57,500 bases of DNA from Chrysomallon squamiferum (GCA_012295275.1 CM022677.1:21178131-21235630), one strand, 5' to 3'; positions 13,681-28,239 are shown, counted from the first letter of the stretch. Notes: a model not told the origin generated them from the letters alone. Program-made: numbers and translations.

Positions 13681-13860
13681 CATGGCAATCGCCTCCTGTG
13701 CACTGCTCAAACAGGGTTTTGTTGGTTGGTCCACTACACTGACTGCCTCCATTTCTTGGAATTGGGTTCGTACAAGATCTCTGATACAGCACAAATATTC
13801 TGCAGTTCTTTGGACAGGTGCCAGGGTCATAACGGTACCAAGATTGCCACCCCCCATCCA
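13681..13860 (-). CDS. TSP1 exon, class T180 (L1 cassette)
   Basis: 60 codons: DGGWQSWYRYDPGTC, CTNPIPRNGGSQC, an NKT sequon, CTGGDCHG; six cysteines. The usual CSxTCG is replaced by CPKNC, so O-fucosylation is not expected. Acceptor TTTTGCCCAG|TGGATGG, donor CATG|gtaaca. Confidence 0.87.
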
Positions 13861-14003
13861 CTGGGCAAAAAAAAGAAAAAGAAAAAGAGCTCGAAATTAG
13901 AACATATCAGGATATATATCCAAAAAAAAAAAAAATAATAAACGAAAATAATGTTAAGTGATTATCAACAATAATTATAAAAAATTAAAAAAATCAATAA
14001 ATA

Positions 14004-14035
<32 letters not shown>

Positions 14036-14387
14036 GCAATAATAATAATAATAAACAAATAACAACAACAGTAACATATAAAATTATAATATTAATAATG
14101 ATTATGATGATAATGATAATAATAATGAAGTAATAATAATAAAATAAATAAATAAATAAATAAATATACAGTGTATGAGTGAGTGTGCTCATTCATTCCT
14201 TTATACGTTAATTGATTCTTTCTTTACTTCATTAATTCCTTCGTTCGTTCCTCTTCATTCTTTCCTTTCTCTCGCACGCTCTTTCGCTGGATCATTCATT
14301 CGATTATTTTCTCTGTAATATATCCTTCCTTCCCTCCTTCATTCATTCTTTCATTCCTTCTTTCACTCTTACGCTAAGTTTACCTAC
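13861..14387. repeat. intron with AAT, AAAT and ATTC runs
   Basis: AAT-type runs at 14005-14055 and 14085-14140, an AAAT run at 14141-14164, then ATTC/CTTC-rich sequence up to the next donor. Confidence 0.65.
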
Positions 14388-14546
14388 CCATCTCACAGGA
14401 CACACACTTGACGTGTGTCGTCATCGTTTTCTTCCCTCTACACGTTTCACCTTCTAAACACGCACGTGAAAACCTCATGCGCTTATGGCAGTCTCCGTCA
14501 CACTCACCTACCAGCTGTCTGGACCACAACGACCATCTCCCTCTGA
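14388..14546 (-). CDS. TSP1-like exon, class T159 (L1 cassette)
   Basis: 53 codons, the shortest class: RGRWSLWSRQLVGEC, DGDCHKRMRFSRAC, LEGETCRGKK, closing KCVSCEMG; six cysteines in three close pairs, so an atypical compact TSP1. It directly follows the LRR exon in every cassette. Acceptor TGTTACAG, donor AGATGG|gtaggt, phase 1-1. Confidence 0.82.
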
Positions 14547-14774
<228 letters not shown>

Positions 14775-16184
14775 GCGTGCACTTGTGTAGTAATTTTAAT
14801 GTGTTCATTGTTTTTCTTTCCATTAAATTCAGTTTTCCCTGGGCCGCGAGGCACTCTCCCTCGAGACTGTTCTCATCAAGGATTTTAAGAATTGTGTACA
14901 CGCTGCAGCTGCACTTCAGATCTGTGTCCCGCACTTTGATTTTTCTAAACTTCTCTTTCTCGTTCTGCAGGACGAAGTCTATGTTTTGTATTTTGGTTCT
15001 GTCCAGGATAATGGTGAGGCCCCGACCCATGTTTCTGAACACACCGGGACTGATCGTGGTCAGAGGATTTCCGTACAAGTCCAAAACGACGAGAGGGAGG
15101 TCTTCGAAAGCGTTGTCAGGAATCCTAGCGATTCGGTTGTCTCTCAGGAACAGTGCAGAGAGCGTGGCCAGACCTCGCAGGGCGTTGCTGGGAACCTCTG
15201 TCAGGTTTCTCCTGTTGATGACGAGTTTTGTGAGACACAGTCTCTGAGCGCTGAAGATTCCGTCGACCAATGGCAGGCGCGTGCCGCTGACGTCGAGTTC
15301 TCGGAGACAGAATTCGCCCAGCAGCGAGTCGTTGCTGAAAACCGAGAGCTCGTTCTCCGCGAGATCGAGTTTGGCCAGTCTCTTCAGTCTGAGCACGGAG
15401 CGAGGCAGATCGTCCAGACTGCAGTTCCTCATTCTCAGTTCTTTCAGCGTGGAGCTGACGTCAACGAAACACTTCCGGTCTACGGACTCTGTTCTCAGAG
15501 GGTTGTGACTCAGTATCAGAACTTGTAGCGCGCGGAGGTCGTGCAAGGCATTGTGTTTTATGCTGGCGATGTCGTTGTGGGATAAGTCGAGTACTCGCAG
15601 TTTGGGAACGTCGTCGAATATTCGTATCATGTCTGACAGGCCGTTGTAGCTTAGATTCAACGACCTGAGAGAGTCCAAATGTTTAAAAGCGTGATCCCGT
15701 ATGTAGCCCAGATTACAGTGATCCATTTCTACGTTTTCGATAGACAGAAGCTGCAAATTGGCGAAAATCCCGTTATTTACATTTCCAGTCTGTTGGAAAT
15801 TATGGCTCAGTTTAAGGTACTTCAGTGCTGTGAGGCCGTGCAAAAAGTCCAAAGGCTTCTCAAATGACAGACTCGCGTTTTCTAGATAGAGATCTCGCAA
15901 CGTCCACGCTATGTTGGTGAGAACACCTTCTGGCAAATACACATTCGACTCGCTTCGTAGACGTAAACTGTAAATCGCCAAATCTTTCGGAAAATCTGAA
16001 ACCGTAAGGTTCCTCCCTGTAGTCAGATGAAAGTCCAGTCGAATGAGTTCTTTCACTGATCCCAGAATGTGTATATTTGGAAAGTAACCCTCTTTCTTTC
16101 TGCACTTGACGTCATAAATTCTTCCTGCAGTGTCTGAGAACATTATTTCACAATGGCAGTGTCCTGGGCAGGCAAGGTATTGAT
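14775..16184 (-). CDS. LRR exon L1, intact (470 codons)
   Basis: One exon encodes a whole leucine-rich-repeat ectodomain. An N-cap (C6, C10, C12 and C28 counted from the junction; CPGHCHC) is followed by about 15 LRRs, e.g. LRSLNLSYNGLSD and LRVLDLSHNDI. A C-cap (C425, C427, C445, C469; KCSCSVYTILKILDENSLEG) ends it. Such domains bind ligands outside the cell. Acceptor CTGTGGAGCAG|ATCAA and donor CACGC|gtgagt give phase 1-1. An in-frame ATG exists at 16323, but the 45 residues before the cap are low-complexity intron-like, so I treat the exon as internal. Long plus-strand frames across it are antisense shadows. Confidence 0.88.
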
Positions 16185-16834
16185 CTGCTCCACAGACAAG
16201 AATAGTTGATAAAAATTTAAAAATTAAATAAATAATAAATAAAACAACAAAGAAAAGAATAAAAAAAAGACTAAGAAAACATGAATCATTAGAACAAATA
16301 ATAATAATAATAAAATAAAACATTTTATATTTTTTTTAAATTGTGGTCATTAACATAATATAGTAAGCAATTGTTTCTTTCAGCAGGTTAACCTAGACAT
16401 AGAAAACAAATACACGTTATGTTATGTTATCTTTGTTTGATGTTGTTGCTGTTGTTGTTGTAGTTATTGTTTTTGTTATGATTAGCATGTTTATTTCTTG
16501 ATTCATTCATTCATTTATCTGCTGAGTTATCTTTTCTCTTTTGTTATTGTTCATTTTCTTTCTTTATTTAATTTTTTTAAATTATTTCTATTAATATATT
16601 TAATTATTTTTAAATTTTGTTTTATTTTATTTTATTTTATTTATTTATTTATTTATTATTTATTTATTCACTACTGACTTATAGAAGTTAATATTAAATC
16701 AAACTTTTATTATTGATTTATTGATTTATTTATTGATTTATTTATTTATTTATATTTTTATTTATTTATTTATTTACTTGTAACTTATAGAAATGAATAT
16801 TAATTCAAACATTAAAAAAAAATCTTGATGTTAC
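16185..16834. other. intron 5' of L1
   Basis: AAAT/AAT runs next to the exon, then TTG, ATTC and TTTA stretches. Begins with a remnant resembling signal-peptide coding sequence (see findings). Confidence 0.55.
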
Positions 16835-16879
16835 CAGGAAATACAGGCGGCCTTGTAGTCATTCTTCTTGTAGATCGGT
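16835..16879 (-). CDS. linker exon, type A, diverged (45 nt)
   Basis: Reads (x)RSTRRMTTRPPVFPG in phase 1-1, with acceptor CTACAAAAG and donor TCCTG|gtaaca. It has several substitutions against the consensus EESTTRMTTRPSGTPG, but no stop. Confidence 0.6.
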
Positions 16880-17117
16880 CTTTTGTAGAGAAAAAAAATC
16901 ACGAAACAAAAATAATGAAAGAAAAACTACATTAAGTAAATAAATATATTCAGTAGATCAACCTACAGTGGACAGCATTGTTGTTCATGTGTAAATTGTT
17001 ATTTGATTTATGTTTTCTCAAGCATAACCAGTGTGATATATAAAAGTTCGAGACTGAACTGGATACAACGAGTACTGAGTGTGACTGTTCTTGGATATCA
17101 TTTGTACCGGATATATA

Positions 17118-17157
<40 letters not shown>

Positions 17158-17848
17158 AGGAAAGAAATAAGGAAATAAAGAAATGAAGAAAGAAATAAAT
17201 GCATGACATTTGATGCTAAATTTATACAAATGGCATCGTTTCAAACCTATTGATAAAAATGTAACAATAACAACACTGACAAAAAGAACATAAAGAAGGA
17301 GAAGATTATAATGTTGTTGTTATTTATACATTTCAAAAATGTTAGACTGAAATGTTAATGGCGACCTTGAGTGATTTATTTATTTATTTATTTACTTATT
17401 TATTTAGTCACTTAGTCTGTTAGTTACTTACTTAGTTAGTTAATTAGTTAGTCAATCGGATAGCTATGAATTATTTATAATATAGTTAACTCTTAACGGA
17501 GTTTATGAAACAGTGATATAAGTAAGTAAAACAATCTAAATATTTCATCTGAAGTACCCTTCGTATATATTTGTTCTCTTACTGCAAAATAAATAATATA
17601 ATATACCGACTTCATCAACAACTACGACTTCACATAAGATAATGACGTTTTCACTCTATACAGACTCTTTGATCAACATAACAAAGCCGGAGCCTATAAT
17701 TATATTGTCACTGATTTAATTATGTTAGTCAGTAAAATGTGAATGTTAAAGTGTTCTAATAGTTAATAAGGATTAATAAAATGTATTGAAATATCTAATT
17801 ATGATTAGGTATTATTAATTAATTAAATTTTAAATACAAAAATCTTAC
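16880..17848. other. intron with GAAA and TTTA runs
   Basis: GAAA run at 17118-17160, TTTA run at 17376-17406, otherwise AT-rich unique sequence. Closely parallel to 24943-25919. Confidence 0.55.
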
Positions 17849-17878
17849 CTCTAGTGCTAACTCTAGTGGTTGCCATTT
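17849..17878 (-). CDS. linker exon, type D, shortened (30 nt)
   Basis: Reads (E)MATTRVSTRG, phase 1-1, donor TAGAG|gtaaga, acceptor TCACAACAG. The fuller copy at 25920 has 15 more bases at its 5' side. Here a deletion removed the original acceptor, and an internal ACAACAG would have to serve. Confidence 0.5.
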
Positions 17879-18479
<601 letters not shown>

Positions 18480-18671
18480 CTGGACAGGGAACTCTTGTAC
18501 TACATGTTTCTGTTATTCGGACACTTCTGTCTCCTTCGCACATTCTTCCTCCGTACTTTGGCGCGGGGTTTTCACATTTTCTTTTTATAAAGAACGCTTT
18601 CACACCGAAACCGCACGTGCGACTGCACGATGTTTCTTTAATCAGTTCCCAGGCAGTCCACCCACCGTCCT
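18480..18671 (-). CDS. TSP1 exon, class T192 (extra copy after L2)
   Basis: 64 codons, intact: [44 protein letters not shown]. Donor TCCAG|gtgctc. It lies 1.34 kb from another T192 (19824), so the L2 cassette ends in two T192 exons in tandem. Confidence 0.87.
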
Positions 18672-19823
<1,152 letters not shown>

Positions 19824-20015
19824 CTGGACAGGGAACTCTTGTATTACATGTTTCTGTTATTCGGACACTCCTGTCTCCTTCGCACATTCTTCCTCCGTAC
19901 TTTGGCGCGGGGTTTTCACATTTTCTTTTTCTAAAGTACGCTTTCACACCGAAACCGCACGTGCGACTACACGATGTTTCTTTAATCAGTTCCCAGGCAG
20001 TCCACCCACCGTCCT
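19824..20015 (-). CDS. TSP1 exon, class T192 (L2 cassette)
   Basis: 64 codons, intact, differing from 18480 by a few residues ([20 protein letters not shown]). Donor TCCAG|gtgcga, acceptor CACATTTCAG. Confidence 0.87.
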
Positions 20016-21036
20016 CTGAAATGTGAGTTTAAACGAAATAATCATAAAATACAGAAACCACTAGTATAATAATGGATAACAAAATAACCGAAGTATTTTG
20101 TTATTATTATTATTTAACCTATGTATTTTTACATGAGTTTATTTATCTATCTTTCAATATATCTATCTAATCTATCTATATATCTATCATCTATCTATCT
20201 TTCTATCTATCTATCTATCTAAGTATCTATATATTTATATATGTTATATATTAGTAGTTTTATGTTATCTGTAAATAAACTTGTATTCATTTTTTAAATA
20301 GCATAAAATTGTTCGCGTTTTTTTATATTTCTTTATAACAGCATATTTTCTTAAATGGTTGTGGTGACGTCTTTAAATAAAATAAATACTTTTCTTTTTT
20401 CTGTGTCATTCTTTTTAAAATAGTGTAATAATATGAACATGTTTGTTTGTTTTAATTAGAGTAAAATATTTTGTAATTTGAATATTTTTATATATTTTTT
20501 ATTATATATAAATAATCTTAAACTATATGCACACATACATCTAACCAACCACACACACAAACACCCATATATACATATATATATTTGCTTCTTTTTAAAA
20601 CTACGTAACGGGTTCATGTAACAGCAATATATATTCATAACAGTTGAATTGAAACGTAAAAACCTCTCTGTGACGTAACATTTGGGATATATCTGACGTC
20701 ATTTCGTACAGAACAACATAACTTTAGTTCATTTAATTTAACTTTTAAGAAAAAACGAAAAAAACAAAACAACAAAAGGAATCTGTGCTAGCATTAGGAA
20801 TTCATTTTTTTTTTTGTAAAAACACACACGCACACACAAACACACACACTTAGCATAATATTTATAAAACCTACACATTATAATGACACACCAGCAATCA
20901 AAAAATGTGTCACGTTACTTAGAATACTGAAGCTACTGCACATAATTACGACACGCCAACAATCAAAACCTTTAATTTAATTAATTAATTTATTTATATA
21001 TTTGTTTTTCTTCTATTTTTCACAGTTTCGTCCTAC
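20016..21036. other. intron, AT-rich
   Basis: TATC runs (20160-20240), TA-rich stretches and a CA-like run near 20821-20850. No exon. Confidence 0.55.
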
Positions 21037-21234
21037 CTGAAATATTGATGCTGCACGCGCCACTGTCGCATCTGACTAGTTTCTCCTGAAACTTCACGTG
21101 CCCCGGACACGTGGAATTTCTCGTGTCGCCGGGAATCGCCGAGACGCACCGTCGCGTGAACTGTTTCGTCTGCTGACATTTGACGGAGCACGCCGTAGTC
21201 GACGACAGCACCCACGTTGTCCATTGACCCGTCA
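21037..21234 (-). CDS. TSP1 exon, class T198 (L2 cassette)
   Basis: 66 codons, intact: TGQWTTWVLSSTTACSVKC, CVSAIPGDTRNSTC, CDSGACSINISG. The last Pro of the class is Ser here. Donor TTTCAG|gtagga. Confidence 0.86.
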
Positions 21235-21588
21235 CTGATAAACACAACGACGACAACAACACAGTAGTAGTTATAAAACCAAAGATAACTGCTCACGTGT
21301 GAGTGTGTGTCTGTGAGTGTGTGTGTGTGCGTGAGACAGTTTAATAAGAAGCTTTTCAATTATTGAAAGAAGACAGACAGGCAAAAATAAACAACAAATT
21401 TTAATCGAGTTTTTTTTATCAAGAAACAAAAAACAAAAGGATCACGGTCATAAAATAATTAAAAAAAAAAAAAAAAATAAACTAAAAAAAACAAAAACAA
21501 AACAAGGTAATGTCAAAGAAAACCACATGGTAACTGTTACGGTAGTCATATAAAATAAAACAGATATGAATATTTAACAAGCTGTTAC
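21235..21588. other. intron with TG run
   Basis: TG-rich run (21297-21331) and A runs near 21461-21478; nothing coding. Confidence 0.5.
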
Positions 21589-21768
21589 CATGGCAATCGC
21601 CTCCTGTGCACTGCTCGAAAAGAGTTTTGTTGGTTGGTCCACTACACTGACTGCCTCCATATCTTGGAATTGGGTTCGTACAAGATCTCTGATAGAGAAC
21701 AAATATTTTGCAGTTTAGTGGACACGTGCCAGGGTCGTAACGGTACCAAGATTCCCACCCCCCATCCA
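21589..21768 (-). CDS. TSP1 exon, class T180 (L2 cassette)
   Basis: 60 codons, intact: DGGWESWYRYDPGTC, PLNCKIFVLYQRSC, PRYGGSQC, CTGGDCHG. Acceptor TTTTTCCAG, donor CATG|gtaaca. Confidence 0.87.
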
Positions 21769-21902
21769 CTGGAAAAAAAAAAAAAAAGCTCAAAATTAGA
21801 ACATATCAGGATATATATTCACAAAAATAAAAAATAATCAACAAAAATAATGTTAACTGATTATCAAAAATAATAATAAAAAAATAAATTAATCAATAAA
21901 TA

Positions 21903-21949
<47 letters not shown>

Positions 21950-22449
21950 TAATAATGATAATAATAATAACAGTAATAATAGCAATAATAATAATAATAT
22001 AGAAATAACAACAACAGTAACAAACAAAATTATAATATTAATAATGATGATGATGATAATAATAATAATAATGAAGTAATAATAATAAAATAAATAAATA
22101 AATAAATAAATATACAGTGTATGAGTGAGTGTGCTCATTCATTCCTTTATACGTTAATTCATTCTTTCTTTACTTCATTAATTCCTTCGTTCGTTCCTCT
22201 TTATTCTTTCTTTTCTCTCGCACGCTCTTTCGATGGTTCATTCATTCGATTATTATCTTCTTTTTGTTTTTATTTATTTCATTCATTCGTTCGTTCATTC
22301 GTTTCTTCCTGTTCATTCGCTTCTTTCGCCTGCTGTCTGTTTGCATGATTCATTCATTCGATTATTTTCTCTGTAATATTTTCTTCCTTCCGTCCTTCCT
22401 GCCTTCATTCGTTCGTTCCTTCTTTCACTCTTACGCTAAATTTACTTAC
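21769..22449. repeat. intron with AAT, AAAT and ATTC runs
   Basis: AAT runs at 21901-21998 and 22045-22085, AAAT at 22087-22110, then ATTC/GTTC-rich sequence to the T159 donor. Confidence 0.65.
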
Positions 22450-22608
22450 CCATCTCACAGGACGCACACTTGACGTTTGTCGTCATCGTTTTCTTCCCTC
22501 TACACGTTTCACCTTCTAAACACGCACGTGAAAACCTCATGCGCTGAAAGCAGTCTCCCTCACACTCACCTACCACCTGTCTGGACCACAACGACCATCT
22601 CCCTGTCA
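22450..22608 (-). CDS. TSP1-like exon, class T159 (L2 cassette)
   Basis: 53 codons, intact: TGRWSLWSRQVVGEC, EGDCFQRMRFSRAC, closing KCASCEMG. Acceptor TGTTACAG, donor AGATGG|gtaagt. Confidence 0.82.
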
Positions 22609-22778
22609 CTGTAACAGCAAACACAACGTTTTCTTCTTGTTGTCATTATGATTATAATTATCATAACTTTTTTTCTGATATTACTGATACATGTATTCTA
22701 TATACAGTGAAAGTAACACACACATCTTGAGACATACAGATACATATACACATACACACAGTTATGAGAAATACTCAC

Positions 22779-24188
22779 GCGTGCACTTGTGTAGTAATTT
22801 TAAAGTGTTCATTGTTTTTCTTTCCATTAAATTCAGTTTTCCCTGGGCCGCGAGGCACTCTCCCTCGAGACTGTTCTCATCAAGGATTTTAAGAATTGTG
22901 TACACGCTGCAGCTGCACTTCAGATCTGTGTCTCGCACGTTGATTTTTCTAAACTTCTCTTTCTCGTTCTGCAGGACGAAGTCTATGTTTTGTATTTTGG
23001 TTCTGTCCAGGATAATGGTGAGACCCAGACCCACATTTCTGAACACAGTGGGGCTGATCGTGATCAGAGGATTTCCGTACAAGTCCAAAACGACGAGAGG
23101 GAGCTCTTCGAAAGCGTTGTCAGGAATCTTTCCGATTCTGTTGTCTCTCAGGAACAGTGCAGAGAGCGTTGCCAGACCTCGGAGGGCGTTCCTGGGAACC
23201 TCTGTCAGGTTTCTCCTGTTGATGACGAGTTTTGTGAGACACAGTCTCTGAGCGCTAAAGATTCCTTCCACCAGTGGTAGGCGCGTGCCGCTGATGTCGA
23301 GTTCTCGGAGACAGAATTCGCCCAGCAGCGAGTCGGTGCTGAAAACCGACAGCTCGTTGTCCGCGAGATCGAGTTTGGCCAGTCTCTTCAGTCTGAGCAC
23401 GGAGCGAGGCAGATCGTCCAGACTGCAGTTCCTCATTCTCAGTTCTTTCAGCGTGGAGCTGACGTCAACGAAACACTTCCGGTCTACGGACTCGGATTTG
23501 AGTGGGTTGTGACTCAATATCAGAACTTGCAGCGCGCGGAGGTCCTGGAATGCATTGTGTTTTATGCTGGAGATGTCGTTGTGGGATAAGTCGAGTACTC
23601 GCAGTTTGGGAACGTCGTCGAATACGCGTATCATGTCTGACAGACCGTTGTAGCTTAGATTCAACGACCTGAGAGAGTCCAAATGTTTAAAAGCGTGATC
23701 CCGTATGTAGCCCAGATTACAGTGATCCATTTCTACGTTTTCAATCGACAGAAGCTGCAAATTGGCGAAAATCCCGTTGTTTACGTGTCCAGTGTGTTGG
23801 AAATTGTGGCTCATTTTAAGGTATTTCAGTGCTGTGAGGCCGTGCAAAAAGTCCAAAGGCTTCTCAAACGACAGACTCGCGTGTTCTAGATAGAGATCTC
23901 GCAACGTCCACGCTATGTTGATGAGAACACCTTCTGACAAATACACATTCGACTCGCTTCGTAGACGTAAACTGTAAATCGCCAAATCTTTCGGAAAATC
24001 GGAGACCACAAGGTTCCTCCCTGTATTCAGATGAAAGTCCAGTCGAATGAGTTCTTTGACTGGTCTCAGAAAGTGTATATTTGGAAAGTAACCCTCTTTC
24101 TTTCTGCACTTGACGTCATAAATTCTTCCTGCAGTGTCTGAGAACATTATTTGACAATGGCACTGTGCTGGGCAGGCAAGAAATTGAG
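22779..24188 (-). CDS. LRR exon L2, intact (470 codons)
   Basis: Same architecture and length as L1: LRR N-cap (CPAQCHC), about 15 LRRs, C-cap with four cysteines. Acceptor CTGTGGAGCAG|CTCAA, donor CACGC|gtgagt. No in-frame ATG precedes the N-cap; the first is the internal MFSDTAG, after three N-cap cysteines. Translation must therefore start in an upstream exon. Distinct residues include FLRPVKEL, LEHASLSF and NPLKSES. The exon is open throughout and most likely functional. Confidence 0.9.
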
Positions 24189-24612
24189 CTGCTCCACAGA
24201 CAAGAATAGTTGAAAAATTTTTAAAAAAAAATTAATAATAAATAAAACAACAAAGAAAATAATAAAAAAAAAGACTGAGAAAACATAAATTATTAGAATA
24301 AATAATAATAATAATAAAATAAAAATTTAAAGATTTTTTAAATTGTGGTCATTAACATAATATAGTAAGCACTTGTTTCTTTCAGCAGGTTAACCTAGTC
24401 ATAGAAAACAAATAAACGTTATGTTATGTTGTCTTTGTTTGGTGTTGTTGTTGTTAATATTGTTGTTGTTGTTTTTGTTATGATTAGAATGTTTATTTCT
24501 TGATTCATTCATTCAGTTATCTGCTGATTTATCTTTTCTCTTTTGTTGTTGTTTATTTTCTATCTTTATTTAATTTTTGAAATTATTTTAATTAATATAT
24601 TTAATTATTTTT

Positions 24613-24661
<49 letters not shown>

Positions 24662-24897
24662 TATTTATTTATTCACTACTGACTTATAGAAGTTAATATT
24701 AAATCAAACTTTTTTTGTTTATTTATTGATTTATTTATTGATTTATTTATTTACTACTCACTTTTAGAAGTTAATATTAGATCAAACTTTATTTATTTAT
24801 TGATTGATTTATTTATATATTTATTTATTTACTTATTTACTACTAACTTATAGAAATTAATATTAAATCAAACTTTAAATAAAACTGTTGATGTTAC
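24189..24897. repeat. intron 5' of L2
   Basis: AAT run (24300-24318), TTG runs, a 43-base T run (24617-24659) and several TTTA/TTGATT stretches. The motif ACTTATAGAAGTTAATATTA appears more than once, suggesting decayed repeats of the type A linker unit. Confidence 0.6.
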
Positions 24898-24942
24898 CAG
24901 GAGTTCCAGACGGCCTTGTAGTCATTCTTCTTGTAGATTCCT
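24898..24942 (-). CDS. linker exon, type A (45 nt)
   Basis: Reads (E)ESTRRMTTRPSGTPG in phase 1-1. Acceptor is ACAAAAG, so the upstream AG of the usual pair is lost and only the shorter form can be made. Donor TCCTG|gtaaca. Confidence 0.68.
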
Positions 24943-25494
24943 CTTTTGTAGAGAAAAAAATCACCAAAAAAAAAATAATGAAAGAAAAACAACATTAATT
25001 AAATAAATATATTCAGTGGATCAACCTAAACTGGACAGCATTGTTGTTCACGTGTAAATTGTTATTTGATTTATGTTTTCTCAAGCCAACCAGTTCACAG
25101 TGTGATCCCTAACAGTTCCAGACTGAACTGGATACAACGTGTACTGGGTGAGACTGTTCTTGGATATCATTTGTACCGGATAAATAAATAAATAAACAAA
25201 GAAATAAAGAAAATGAAGAAAGAAATAAATTCATGACATTTGATGCTAAACTAATACAAATGGCATCGTTTCAAACCTATTGATAAAAATGTAACAATAA
25301 TAACATTGACAAAAAGAACATAAAGAAGGAGAAGATTAAAATAATATATTCCCATTAATTACAAAATAAAAATATCATGTTGTTATTTATACATTTCAAA
25401 AATGTTAGGCTGAAATGTTAATTGTTAAATTGAGTGATTTATTTATTTATTTATTTACTTATTTATTTAGTCACTTAGTCTGTTAGTTACTTAC

Positions 25495-25525
<31 letters not shown>

Positions 25526-25919
25526 ATCTGTTAGCTATGAATTATTTATAATATAGTTAACTCTTAACGGAGTTTATGAAACAGTGATATAAGTAAGTAA
25601 AACAATCTAAGTATTTCATCTGAAGTACTCTTCGTATATATTTGTTCTCTTACTGCAAAATAAATAATATAATATACCGACTTCATCAACAACTACGACT
25701 TCACATAAGATAATGACGTTGTAACTCTATACAGACTCTTTGATTAACATAACAGAGCCAGAGCCTATAATTATATTGTCACTGATTTAATTATGTTAGT
25801 CAGTAAAATATGAATGTTAAAGTGTTCTAATAGTTAATACGGATTAATAAAATGTATTAAAATATATAATGATGATTAGGCATCATTAATTAATTAAGTT
25901 TTAAATACAAAAATCTTAC
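24943..25919. other. intron, AT-rich
   Basis: AAAT/TTTA/TTAG runs (25438-25530) in unique AT-rich sequence, closely matching 16880-17848. Confidence 0.5.
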
Positions 25920-25964
25920 CTCTAGTGCTAACTCTAGTGGTTGCAATTTCTGTTGTGTATTCTT
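25920..25964 (-). CDS. linker exon, type D (45 nt)
   Basis: Reads (E)EYTTEIATTRVSTRG, phase 1-1, donor TAGAG|gtaaga, acceptor TTTTTTACAG. Thr-rich spacer following T192 of the L3 cassette. Shortened copies lie at 17849 and about 46495. Confidence 0.68.
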
Positions 25965-26381
25965 CTGTAAAAAAAATAAAATAAAATAATTAAAACAGGT
26001 ATTGATATGAGAGAGAGAGAGAAAGAGAGAGACAGAGAAAGAGAGAGAGAGATTCTAATAAACTAATGAATTTGTTTTGTTGGTTCTCCTTCTACCAAAA
26101 CAAAACAAAAGAAGAAGACAAAACAAATTAAATAATAACAAATAAGAGAACAAGAGTAACAAGAGTAACAAGAATAAAAAATAAAATTAATAATAAGAAC
26201 AACAACAACAAGAAATAAATATATAAATATATAAATTACTAAATAAATGAATAAATAAATAAATATTTCAGACAGAGATACAAAATTAGGGAAACGAGAG
26301 ATAGAGAAGACAGAAAAGAATGAGAGATAATAAGTAACTGAGAAAGTGGAGGAATGAGAAAGGAACTAGAAAATAAGAGAA

Positions 26382-26456
<75 letters not shown>

Positions 26457-26458
26457 AC
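25965..26458. repeat. intron with GA tract
   Basis: Short GA (26009-26052), AAAT near 26245-26266, GA at about 26385-26455 (about 71 bp, the shortest of the six) abutting the T192 donor. Confidence 0.75.
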
Positions 26459-26650
26459 CTGGACAGTGAACTCTTGTTCTACATGTTTGTGTTATTCGGA
26501 CATTTCTGTCTCCTTCGCACATTCTTCCTCCGTACTTTGGCGCGGGGTTTTCACAGTTTCTTTTTATAAAGTAAGCTTTCACACCGAAACCGCACGTGCG
26601 ACTGCACGATGTTTCTTTAATCAGTTCCCAGGCAGTCCACCCACCGTCCT
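26459..26650 (-). CDS. TSP1 exon, class T192 (L3 cassette)
   Basis: 64 codons, intact: [37 protein letters not shown]. The VHC replaces VPC of the others. Donor TCCAG|gtgctc. Confidence 0.86.
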
Positions 26651-27691
26651 CTGAAATGTGAGTTTAAACGAAATAATCATAAAATACAGATACCACTGGT
26701 ATAATAATTATAATAATGGATGAGAAAATTACCGAAGTATTTTGTTATTATTATTATTTAATCTGTCTATCTTTACATCAGTCTATCTGTCTATCTTTCA
26801 ATCTATCTATGTCTCTATCTATGTATCTATCTATCTAATTATCTATATATTTATATATGTTATTGATTAGTACTTTTATGTTATCTGTAAATAAACTTCT
26901 ATTCATTTTTTAAATATTATAAAATTGTTCGCGTTTTTGTATATTCCATTATGACATCATATTTTCTTAAATGGTTGTCCTGACGTTTTTAAATAAAATA
27001 AATACTTTCCTTTTTTTAAAATAGTGTAATAATATAAATATGTTTGTTTGTTTTAATTAGAGTAAAATATTTTGTAAATTTGTACTGATGTTTTCAAATA
27101 GAGCAAACAGTATTTTTTTTTTTTAAAATAGATAACCTTCAACTATGTGCACAAATATATCCAACCGAACATACACACACACTCATATCTTTCTATCTCT
27201 CTCTCTGTCTCTCTCTCTATATATATATATATATATGTATGTATATATTTGGTTATTTTATAACTAGGTAACGCGTTCACATAACAGCAGTATATGCTAA
27301 TAACAGTTGTATTACAATGTGTAAAGCTCTTGGTGACGTAAAATTTGGGATATATCTGACGCCATTTCGTACTGAATCATATAACTTTAGTTCGTCTATT
27401 TTAATCTTTAAGAAAAAACAAAAATCAAAAGAACAAAAGGAATGTGTGAGAGCAATAGAAATTAGTTTTTTTGTAAACACACACACACACACCGACACAG
27501 ACACACACACACACACCCTTAGCATAATATTCATAAAACCTACACATTATAATGACACACCAACGATCAAAAACTGTTTCACATTCTGATCCTACGTAGA
27601 ATATTGATCCTTCTACACATAATCAAAACCTTTTGTTTAATTTATATATTTATGTATATATTTTTTTATTTTTCTCACAGTCTCATCCTAC
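26651..27691. other. intron with TATC, CT/TA and CA runs
   Basis: TATC runs (26767-26850), a short CT/TA tract (27195-27236), CA-like runs (27476-27520). No exon. Confidence 0.55.
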
Positions 27692-27889
27692 CTGGAATAT
27701 TGATGCTGCACGCGCCACTGTCGCATCTGACTAGTTTCTCCTGAAACTTCACGTGACCAGGACACGTGGAATTTCTCGTGTCACCGGGAATCGCCGAGAC
27801 GCACCGTCGCGTGAACTGTTTCGTCTGCTCACATTTGACGGAGCACGCCGTAGTCGACGACAACACCCACGTCGTCCAGCGACCAGCCA
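27692..27889 (-). CDS. TSP1 exon, class T198 (L3 cassette)
   Basis: 66 codons, intact: AGRWTTWVLSSTTACSVKC, DTRNSTC, CDSGACSINIPG. Acceptor TGTTTATCAG, donor TTCCAG|gtagga. Confidence 0.86.
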
Positions 27890-28146
27890 CTGATAAACAC
27901 AACGACGACAACAGCACAGTAGTAGTAATAAAGCCAAAGATAATTCCTGAGGTGCTAATGTGTCCGTCAACGTATTGTCCATATGTCTGTCTTTATGTCA
28001 CTCTCTCGTTTTGTGTGTAGTTTATCTGCGTATGTTTACGTGTCTGCGTCAGTTCTCTCTGTGTCTGTATTGTGTACCTATCTCTACATCTATCTCTGTC
28101 AGTCTCTCTGTTTTTACTGTGTTTATGTCTGCTTATGACAGTGTTT

Positions 28147-28239
<93 letters not shown>

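Noticed and set aside
14986-15528. Plus-strand open frame of 180 codons across L1, with similar ones in L2-L5
   Set aside because: Antisense shadow of the conserved LRR exon; conserved only because the sense strand is, with no own domain or signal.
16185-16323. ATG at 16323 and hydrophobic N-terminus as a signal peptide of L1 (similar case at 31318 for L3)
   Set aside because: The leader is 45 residues of Ile/Phe-rich, AT-run-encoded sequence, is not conserved between copies, and L2 and L5 have no such ATG; a splice acceptor explains the border better.
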